A stretch of 64,000 nt of DNA from Paulinella micropora (lineage: Eukaryota; Cercozoa; Imbricatea; Euglyphida; Paulinellidae): positions 5,001-69,000 of the forward strand of contig WBZZ01005365.1 in NCBI GenBank assembly GCA_019918135.1, in the 5' to 3' direction. This document shows positions 54,847-62,382 of this stretch, in pieces. Position 1 is the first letter of the stretch. Each line of letters starts with the position of its first letter. The position numbers were made by a program, and so were the translations under genes. Under the pieces are notes generated by a model, which did not search any database, had not been told where the DNA came from, and saw nothing but the letters and a program-made list of their open reading frames with translations.

Positions 54847-55098
54847 GTCGCTCCGCGGCGCTGAGTCGCCCCGCAAAAGAGCTCGGCCGGGTGCCCCTGA
54901 CGGACGGGCGGAGTAGGCCCCTGGCCGGACACGCCGGGCTTCGCCAGCTCCAGCACCGCTGAGCGCCAAGCTTCTTCTGTTGGCCGTGGGCAATAGCTAG
55001 TAGACCCGGCTCTGGGGTAGCTAGCGCCGGGAGTGACCGCGGCGTCGGCCGGCGTGGGTCTTGAGAGCCCGGCCGCGCCCTTGTACTCAGTACGCAGA

Positions 55099-55104
55099 AA
55101 TAAA
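55099..55104 (+). terminator. AATAAA poly-A signal
   Basis: CAGAAATAAAGATAG in a short AT-rich island 253 bp after the acidic-repeat gene stop. Confidence 0.45.
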
Positions 55105-55524
55105 GATAGCAGCGGGCCAGCTGGCCACCGGCAGGGGGAGCGAGGGCCTTTCCTCTCGGAGCCGGGCCGGGGGGGGACCGGTCGTCCCGCGGGCCGGCCG
55201 CGCCGGAGAGCCCCGAGCGAACAGTACGCGCCACCGGCCGCCCTCCCTCCCCCAGGCAAGATCACTTCGTCCCCCGCCGGCCCCGCCCTTGCTCCCCCGT
55301 CCCAGGGGGGAGGAGGGACCCTGCGCAGGCGGGGCTGGGGGGGGGGGCTTGGGGGGGAGGAGGAGGACTGCCCCCCCTGCTCCCACTTTCCCTTGGCTGG
55401 CGCCGGCCCCGGCCGCTCGCTCGCCGCCTCCCGGCTCTAGCTCACTCACTCTCTGCCGTCGGCTACGGAGCACGAGCACACTGGCCTCTGCCCTAGCGCG
55501 CGGGGCGGCCTCCGGACGAGGCAG
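55105..55524. other. GC-rich spacer before the methyltransferase gene
   Basis: Poly-G/C rich with no supportable gene. A CTCACTCACTCTCTGCCGTC stretch near 55,440 is AT-richer and may be leader sequence. Confidence 0.4.
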
Positions 55525-57600
55525 ATGGAAGACTGTTTGCTGTTGCTGGCGGCCGACCGGTGGCACGCGCTGCCGTGGCCCCCGCCGGCGGCGGACGCGA
55601 CCGCGGGGCAGCGCCTGTTGCTCGAGCCGTGGACGGAGTGGGCCCACGCGGTCGCGTGCGAGCGGCTGTGCGCCCTGTTCGAGCGCGTGCCGGCCCCGCG
55701 GGGCGGCCGGGCCTGGCGCGACCAGCTGGACCCCAGGCTCGCGCACGTGCCGCTGCCGGCCGAGCTGGCGCGGCAGCCGTCGGACTTGAACCGCGGGGCG
55801 TGCAAGCTGCGCGGCCTGGACCTGTCGCTCGGGGGCGCCATCACGGCGGCCCTCCACCTGCTGCCCGAGCACGCGGCGGTCGACCTGTGCGGCGGGCCGG
55901 GCGGCTGGCTCCAGGCGCTGGCCGCGCACCGGCCGCACGGCACGCTGTTCCTGGGCAGCACGTGGACGGGCTCGCCCACGCCGAACAGCGGGTACGACGC
56001 GTTGCTGCGCGCGTGGGGCCGCGCCGGGGGGCCGGACCTGACCAACGTGCTGCTGGACACCGGGGGCGCCGACGACACGGACCTGCGGCGGCCCGCGGCG
56101 GTGGCGCGCCTGCGGCTGGCGTGGTCGCGGCAGCTGCGGGTCCGTGGCCTGCCCTGCACGCTGGTGCTAGCGGACGGGGGCGCCCCCGAGGCCGCCGACC
56201 AGGAGCGCCGCGGGGTGTGCCTGCTGGCGGCGCAGCTGCGGCTGGGCACGCACTGGCTGGCGCTCCACGGCCCCGCGTCGAGCGAGGGGCGGGGCCGCGC
56301 GCTGCTGGTGTGCAAGTTCTTCGGTGGCCTGGACGCGGCGACGCAGCTGGCCCTGGCCGCAGCGGCGCTCGCGTTCGACGAGTGGTGCGTGGTGAAGCCC
56401 GTGGCGAGCCGCTCCGCCAACGCCGAGGCGTACCTGGCGTGCCGGGGGCCCGCCTACGGCGAGCGCGCGGCCCTGGCGCAGCGCGTGCTGGGCGCCCTGC
56501 ACCGGCTGGCCCGGCCCCGGCCGCGGCCCGCGCCGTCGAGCTGGCCGAGCAGCACGGCGTCGTGGGGTCCCTGCTGGCCTTCCGCGAGCAGTTCCGCCCG
56601 TACATGGCCGCGCGCCTGCGCGTGCAGCACGACTGCCTGGCCGCCTTCTGGCGCCGCGCCCGGCCGCAGCCGGCCGAGGTCCGGCGGGCGCTGGAGCAGC
56701 CGCCGGCGCCCCGCGCCCGCAAGCCCCGGCCGGACGACGAACGGCGGCGGCGCCAGGACTGGCAGGCCCGGCTGGCCCGGTGCGCGCCGCAGTGCTGCCC
56801 GCGGCCGCGCCCGCGGCGGGCGGGCGCCGGCTGCTGGCGGACCCCTGCCTGCAGGCCCGCGCGACCATGCCGGTCCTGCAGGCCCTGCAGGGCCTGCGGC
56901 CCACGGCGCCGCCCGACCTCAACTTCCTGGCGCTGCTGTGGGCCTACGTCTGCGCCGTGCGGCCGGCGGCCAGCGACGAGGCACGCTCGGTGCACGTGCC
57001 GTGGGCCGAGGGGGCGTGCGCCGGCTGGCTGTGGGCCAGCCCCGAGGGTTGCTTCCTGGCGCCGGCGGCGGCGTTGCCGGGCCCGCCAGGCTTCGTGGCG
57101 GCGCGGGTCCCCGCGCTGGACCCGGCGGGCGTGGACGAGTGGGCCGGGCGCCTGGTTGGGCAGGCCGCCGAGAACGCGCGGCTGCACGACCTGCTGTGCC
57201 GGGCCTCCCTGCCACTACACGACGTAACCCTGGCCCCCGGCACGTCGCTGCTGGTGTGGGGGGTGCCCGCCAGCAAAGGGAGCACGCTGTGGGTGCTGGA
57301 CGTGCTGGCCGGGCCGTGGACCCGGCCGGCCCTGTTTGGGGGCACGCGGGCCGGCCGCGTCGAGGCCTTGGTGCGCCACGTGCTGCGCTGCGCGGCGCAG
57401 GCCGGCCGGCTGCAGCAGGCTAGCTGGTGGGACCCAGGCGACGCGGGCAGCCTGCTGGGGCTGTCACTGCCCCTGCACGCACCCGCGGAGGCAGCGGCCG
57501 GCGGGCCCGCGGACGACGGCGGCGGCCTGTGGGCCGAGTGGGCGGGCGCGGCGGTGCGCGGCCGGCTGGTCCCCCTCGGGGGGGTCCCCCCCCCCCTGCC
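55525..57600 (+). CDS. FtsJ/RrmJ-type 2'-O-methyltransferase (cap-1-like), in more than one frame
   Basis: ATG at 55,525. SAM motif I is VDLCGGPGGWLQALA (about residues 119-133). The K-D-K-E tetrad of FtsJ-like 2'-O-methyltransferases is readable: K94 (GACKLRGL), D217 (LVLADGGAP), K264 (LLVCKFFGG) and E301 (KPVASRSANAEAYLACRG). The last motif (KPxxSRxxxxExYxxC) is typical of mRNA cap 2'-O-methyltransferases. After this domain (about 330 residues) the coding character continues with a helical region and a second ordered domain (LNFLALLWAYVCAVRPAASD, LWVLDVLAGPWTRPALFGGT) in other frames, about two changes. The function of the second domain is unknown; other capping activities are possible but not shown. 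Confidence 0.65.
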
Positions 57601-57830
57601 CCCCTTGCCTGAGGGGGGGGGTTCCCCCCCTGCCCCCCCTTGCGTGCCCCGGGGTTCGTGTTGAGGGGGAGTTCCCCCCTGCCCCCCTGCAGTCCGTGCC
57701 CGCCCCGTGGTTCGTGTTGAGGGGGGGGGGGTTCCCTGCCCCCCCCTTGCCTGCCCCGGGGTTCGTGTTGAGGGGGGGTTCCCCCCCTGCCCCCCCCCCC
57801 TGCAGTCCGTGCTCGCTCCGCTTTCTTCCT
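57585..57830. repeat. C/G-run tandem repeat, about 55-65 bp, three copies
   Basis: CCCCGGGGTTCGTGTTGAGGGGG followed by TTCCCCCCTGCCCCCC repeats three to four times with varying homopolymer lengths. It probably marks the 3' flank of the methyltransferase gene. Confidence 0.75.
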
Positions 57831-58101
57831 AGCGCCGCGTGGCGTCCCCGAAGCCAAAGAAAAGAGCCGCCAGGGCAGGGAAGAGGAGCCATGGACCACC
57901 GCGCCGTGCGGCACTTTGCCCGTGCAGACTCCCCATTCTACTCCCTCTCTTCTCTTCCCCAGGGGTCTGGCCGGCCGCTAGTCAATCCTCCCCGTACAGT
58001 TACAATTCAAGTCGAAAGTGAATCTTTTTTATTTAGAGTACAATTTTACAGAGAGAGAGAGAGAGAGAGAGCTAGTTGCTGGTTGGCTCTAGCTAGCTAC
58101 T
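57831..58101. other. 3' flank with GA microsatellite and minus-strand AATAAA
   Basis: (GA)n at 58,048-58,069. On the minus strand AATAAA at 58,033-58,028 lies 68 bp past the stop of the gene below. Confidence 0.55.
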
Positions 58102-58803
58102 TCAGTCGGTCGCAGGCAAACTCTTGGGCACGGGGAGGCGCAGCACGTAGCTACCCGGCTGCTGCAGCTCCAATTTCGCCCCTTGTTTAAGCTGTTCCCC
58201 GTAGTGCCAGAAGCGGCGCATGTCTTCGTGCAGGCGGTGCACATCAGCGTGGAGGCGGCCGCCGCTGACGACTTCAGCGGCCATGCACTGTTGGTACCTC
58301 TGCTGGGCGGCCGCCGCCACCGTCAGCACGCCGAGCACCCAAGTGACGAAGGCAGTGTCTTGTTCAGTAGGATCCGGCCTGTACCGCTCCACCCGCGTGG
58401 CCAGGGAAGCAGGTGTAACGCGGGGCCGGGCCAGGCGTCTGACGTAGCCGCCCTTCGTCTTGAGCAGCGCCTGGAGGCCACAGCTGATCTGGTTTGCCAG
58501 GTGGCTCCACCTAGTCACGTCCTCCCGGAGTTCGCGGGTGCTGGGATTGCGCGGGCGCGGGAGCAGGCGCAGGTCGCGTGTCCCGAGGGCTTGTGACACC
58601 CTGTCCAGGGCCAAGACAGCGGCATACAGGACGCTGGCGTTCTCCTCGGCCGGTGCAGAGGCAGGCGGCGGCTGCTGCGGCTGGGGGTGCTGGTCGTCGG
58701 TGGTGTCCATGGCCGGGTGGGCGGGGTCGTACTCGGCGTCGGCGGGAGCGCTGGCTGGCGGCGCCTGGGTCTGGGGAGCCGTGTAGGGGGTGAGGGCTAG
58801 CAT
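58102..58803 (-). CDS. Small protein B: Pro-rich head plus helical domain, intact
   Basis: 233 residues, ATG 58,803 to stop at 58,102. The head is rich in Pro, Gln and Ala (HPQPQQPPPASAPAEENASV). The helical body reads VLYAAVLALDRVSQALG, TRWSHLANQISCGLQALLKT, KGGYVRRLARPRVTPASLAT, QDTAFVTWVLGVLTVAAAAQ QRYQQC and VHRLHEDMRRFWHYGEQLK, ending in LRLPVPKSL. The spacing of helices and the GY(V/L)-R and AQQRYxxC-type spots resemble protein C next door. No family recognised. AATAAA 68 bp after the stop. Confidence 0.6.
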   Translation of the reverse strand: MLALTPYTAPQTQAPPASAPADAEYDPAHPAMDTTDDQHPQPQQPPPASAPAEENASVLYAAVLALDRVSQALGTRDLRLLPRPRNPSTRELREDVTRWSHLANQISCGLQALLKTKGGYVRRLARPRVTPASLATRVERYRPDPTEQDTAFVTWVLGVLTVAAAAQQRYQQCMAAEVVSGGRLHADVHRLHEDMRRFWHYGEQLKQGAKLELQQPGSYVLRLPVPKSLPATD

Positions 58804-59341
58804 AGTAGGCGCAGTGGTTGTGTCTGGGTGCTTGGCTCGCAGCGCAAAAGTGTGAGGAGCGAGGGGGAGAGGCGCGTCGTGCGCGGCGGTCGCGCGCGAC
58901 CCCGGGCACGCGGGTGCCGACTGCCGGGCGCGTTCGGCGCGCGACCCCTGACACGCGGTGGGGGGGGGGAGCGCTCGCTGTCGGGCGCGCGTGGCGCGCG
59001 ACCCCGGACACGCGGCGGTCGGAGCGCGCCCCCTTGTCGCGCGCTAGGGGCACACGCCGCACGCGCGCGCCCTGTACCGGGCGACGGGCCGTGCGGGGGG
59101 GAGGGAGGGGGGACGCCCTCCCCCCGTGCGGCGGCGCGTGCGCGCAGGGGGTGGGGGGGGAGGGCCCTCCGGCGCTCGAGACACCCACCAGTAAGGCGGC
59201 TGCTACTGAACCCGGACGCCCCCGGCCAGAGTGGCACACGCCACTCTGCTCTTTGTGCTCGCCTGCTGTTTGTGCGCTCACGCGCCTGGACACACACACA
59301 CCTGGCTGGCTCTTTCCCTCTCTCGTGTGCCCCTGTAGACC
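58804..59341. repeat. GC-rich spacer with GGCGCGCGACCCCGGACACG repeats
   Basis: Three copies of a GCGCGACCCCNGNCACGCGG motif at about 58,890, 58,938 and 58,995, then G runs. This is the divergent promoter region of proteins B and C; no gene is supportable in it. Confidence 0.65.
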
Positions 59342-60296
59342 ATGCAGGTGACGACGAGAGCCCAGGCCAGACTCCGGCAGGCGCCACCCAGCAGCCACGG
59401 CGCGCTGCGTCGTGGCGCGGCGCGTCCCCGCCACACCCGTCCTCCCAGCACGCGACTGCCCAGTACGCGACTGTCTAGTACGCGACGGCCTAGTACGCGA
59501 CGGCCCAGTACGCGACGGCCCAGTACGCGACGGCCCAGTACGCGACCGCCCAGTACGCGACCGTCCAGTACGCCACCGCCCAGTACGCGACCGCCTAGTA
59601 CGCCACCGGCTAGTACGCCACCGCCCAGTACACGACCGGCTAGTACGCCACTGCCCAGTACGCCGCCGCCCAGTACGCCAACGCTCGGTACGCCGCCGCC
59701 GTTGATGGCTGCGGTGGCCACGCTCCACAGCCAACTTGGTACACAAGTCTTGGTGGACCGGGGCTGTGTCCAGGGGCCGCCGGGGTCGGTCGGTCGTCTG
59801 TGGCAGGCCCGGAGTCGTCGGCCGCTCCCCCCTTCGCTCCTGAGGCCGGACGGCACTCTCGCGCCCACGCACTGTACCCTCTTGCACCCCGGCTACCTGG
59901 TGGTGCGCCGGGGCGGTTGTCTGGTGGGCCGCGAGCTGCCCACCAGTTGGCCCTTGTACCAGCAAGCCCTGGCACAGGACAGGACGTTCCCTCCCCAGAG
60001 CCAAGTCGCGATAGCCGTGGCAGCGTACATCTGGGAATTCTTGCTGACGGAGGCGCAAAGGAGTTACTGGCGCGCCCGCAGTGACTCGGGCTAGCTGTCC
60101 CTGCTCTGGCTGTGCACAGGCCAAAGCACTCATTAAAACATCCACGCTGATACTGCAAGGTTGCGCTGAGTTGCTCGAAGAACAGTGCCTAGTGCAGGAG
60201 CCAGGACAAGCAGCGCCTGAGCCGCCCTACTTTGTCTGGGACGATTTGGACCCGGAGAATTTTCTGGCGGTGTGGGAGGACCAAGCCTCGGACTAG
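59342..60296 (+). CDS. Small protein C: pentapeptide-repeat head plus helical domain
   Basis: ATG at 59,342 in the context ACCATGCAGG. The head has about 17 pentapeptide repeats, PST(R/P)(R/P/L/A), from a 15-bp DNA repeat (59,447-59,700). The body reads [40 protein letters not shown] and [25 protein letters not shown], parallel to protein B. Further coding ([40 protein letters not shown]) runs to 60,296 in another frame without its own ATG, so about one frame change or an intron. Family unknown. ATTAAA at about 60,361. Confidence 0.5.
59447..59700 (+). repeat. 15-bp coding repeat, about 17 copies
   Basis: CCCAGTACGCGACGG-type units encode [15 protein letters not shown]. Copies differ mainly in the last two codons. 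In frame within protein C. Confidence 0.9.
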
Positions 60297-60623
60297 CCGG
60301 CGGTCAGCTCGGTGGCCCAAAAAAAGAAAAGCCGTGCTGGGGCCCAACTGTTTCTGTTTCATTAAAAAAAGATGCTGGCTCGCTGATACTTGACGCGGCT
60401 GAATGCACCGGCTAAGTTTTAATGGCTAGGTACAGTTGGCGCCGGGGGGGGCACGGGGCTCTACTCGCTCTCACACACGCACCTGCCTACCTACGGGGGG
60501 GGGGGGGCTGTTTTTTCCGCCGCCCGTCCCTCCCTCTCTCTCTCTTTCTCTCCGGCCCTCCCGCCCCGTGTCTTCCCCCCCCCCGGCTGCACCGCCGCCG
60601 CAGGCGGCGGCAGGGAGGGGCGC
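60297..60623. other. 3' flank and spacer
   Basis: ATTAAAAAAAG at about 60,361 is a candidate poly-A signal for protein C. The rest is C/G/T runs with no gene. Confidence 0.45.
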
Positions 60624-61973
60624 TTACCGGTAGAGGAAGGTTGCGTGCGTGGCCTGCCCGGGCGCCGTCCCCTGGGGGTGCGGCGACAGCTTCGTCGCCA
60701 GCATCGTGCACGCTACCACTGCATACCGACAGTTACATTTCTTCAGGATGCTCTCGAGGCTGTCGGGGCCCGTCAACGCGTGCTGTTCCTTCTCGAACAG
60801 GGCGAGCAGATCCGGGTTCTGCTCCTCGCTGTGGATGTTGGGGCAGCAGAAGACGTACGCAGTGCCTTCCCCGACGCACAACAAGAAGAGCGCGTACACG
60901 AAGAGCGCCAGGCCCAGGGTGGCTGCCGCCACGAACATGATCTTGTAGCCGACGCAGTGGTAGTTGTCAATCAGGGCGAACTGCAGCCAGTGGTGGTTCT
61001 TGCTGCTGCCCGCGTACTGGCAGGCCAGGCCCGCCATAAAGACCAGGTCGGACATGGCGCCAATGTTCTTCTCGTGCATCACCGTCAGGTACGCTGATTT
61101 GCGCGAGTAGGCATACCAGCCTGGGAAGACATTGCCCCACCTAGTGACTAGGCCCTGTGCATTGAAGGCGTTGCTGCCCTTGGCCTTCATCACCTCTAGC
61201 AGGCGGACGGAGTCGCGGTCGGAGCCATAGACCCAGAGCTCGTAGGGTACGAAGAACATGTACACTAAGGAGGAGACCACCATGGCAGTCACCCCCAGCA
61301 GACGAACGGTCGCCACCCCGTTCTGGGCTTCCGGTAGCCAGCTGTACATGATGCCGTAGATCGCCGAGATGGCTAGGTGTGCGAGGCCCTTGTAGATCAT
61401 GAACGCGTCGCGCCCGATGGACTGCAGGGCGCGGGCCACCATCAGGACACTCCAGTCTACCAGGACGAGCCCGAGGATGGCGTACAAGGAGAACACCGTG
61501 TTCGGAGTGCCCTGGGGCCCCCAGCGCAGCATGCCCGCGGGGAGCCCGATGCCGCTCAGGTGGATGGACAAGAAGGTGATGGACGCCAGGAACAGCAGGC
61601 AGCCCCCTACCGTTTCCTCGGTCTGGTACGTCGTAATAATGCCGTAGATCTTTTCTTCCTTGGAGCTCCTGGCCCAGGCGAGCGCCGCGCGGCCGCTGCA
61701 CAGGCGCAGGCCGTACACCACCAGCAGAATGGTGAGGGGGGCCAGCGTGACGAAGCTGGTGTAATGTTCAAAGCTGGACAGGGACTCGAAGCCCAGCAGC
61801 GACGCTTGTGCGTGGCCAAAATTCAAAGACTCGACCAGGCCGTTGCTGCAGGTAGCTACGCCCACGGCCTGCAGCTGGGCCCGCGCGGAGCACGACAGGC
61901 AAGTGTCGGCCGCGAGCAGTGCGTTGGCCGGGAGGACAGTGTCGTTCCAGGCTCCGAGTATGCTGTCATTCAT
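60624..61973 (-). CDS. Seven-helix membrane protein of unknown family
   Basis: 449 residues, intact from ATG 61,973 to TAA, in less extreme GC than its neighbours. N-terminal about 65 residues extracellular-like with NDS and NDT sequons and a CLSC pair. Hydrophobic helices near residues 70-90 (FVTLAPLTILLVVYGL), 120-142, 160-182 (YAILGLVLVDWSVLMVARAL), 190-207, 218-243 (VRLLGVTAMVVSSLVYMFFV), 300-320 and 342-372 (KIMFVAAATLGLALFVYALF), then a Cys-rich cytosolic tail. Seven helices suggest a receptor- or rhodopsin-like topology, but I find neither a GPCR signature nor a convincing retinal-Lys context. TACCG|GTAAGC at the stop is also a good splice donor, so a further exon cannot be excluded. 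Confidence 0.65.
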   Translation of the reverse strand: MNDSILGAWNDTVLPANALLAADTCLSCSARAQLQAVGVATCSNGLVESLNFGHAQASLLGFESLSSFEHYTSFVTLAPLTILLVVYGLRLCSGRAALAWARSSKEEKIYGIITTYQTEETVGGCLLFLASITFLSIHLSGIGLPAGMLRWGPQGTPNTVFSLYAILGLVLVDWSVLMVARALQSIGRDAFMIYKGLAHLAISAIYGIMYSWLPEAQNGVATVRLLGVTAMVVSSLVYMFFVPYELWVYGSDRDSVRLLEVMKAKGSNAFNAQGLVTRWGNVFPGWYAYSRKSAYLTVMHEKNIGAMSDLVFMAGLACQYAGSSKNHHWLQFALIDNYHCVGYKIMFVAAATLGLALFVYALFLLCVGEGTAYVFCCPNIHSEEQNPDLLALFEKEQHALTGPDSLESILKKCNCRYAVVACTMLATKLSPHPQGTAPGQATHATFLYR

Positions 61974-62382
61974 GGCGGGGGGGAAGGGAAGGGGGGTCGT
62001 GTACGTCCGGGCTCGCCAGTCGCTGGCGGGGGTTTTCTTTTTCCGAGCGCTGCTCCTTTGGCTCTCTCTTTACCTAGGTAGGTAAGAGGAGGCCAGCCCC
62101 CGGGGGCCTGGCGAGGAGGAGGCAGGGAGGAGGGGACGGGAAGGGAACGCGCGGGCGGAAGGGGTGAGGAGGGGGTCAGAGAGCGGAGGGGGTGTGCTAG
62201 GCGGGGGAGGGGGAGGGGGCGCCCCCGGCGAGGAGGGGTGGCTGGGGGAGGGGGGCGCCGCCCCCGGGGGCGCCGGGCCTCCCCCGAGGCCCCGCGCCAC
62301 AAGCAGCCCGGCGCAGGATCGGCGCCGGTGCCTCCCGACCTCGCTGCCGCCCGAGGTAGGAGTTCGTGGACACCCCCAGGCC
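61974..62382. promoter_or_regulatory. Divergent spacer, GC-rich
   Basis: Lies between the divergent membrane-protein gene and the last gene. Contains G runs and CCTAGGTAGGTAAG near 62,075. No clear box. Confidence 0.35.

Noticed and set aside
60624-61973. Seven-helix protein as a microbial rhodopsin or heliorhodopsin
   Set aside because: The last helix has YKIMF but not the usual Asp-x3-Lys retinal pocket, the third helix lacks a standard rhodopsin triad, and the protein is much longer than heliorhodopsins.
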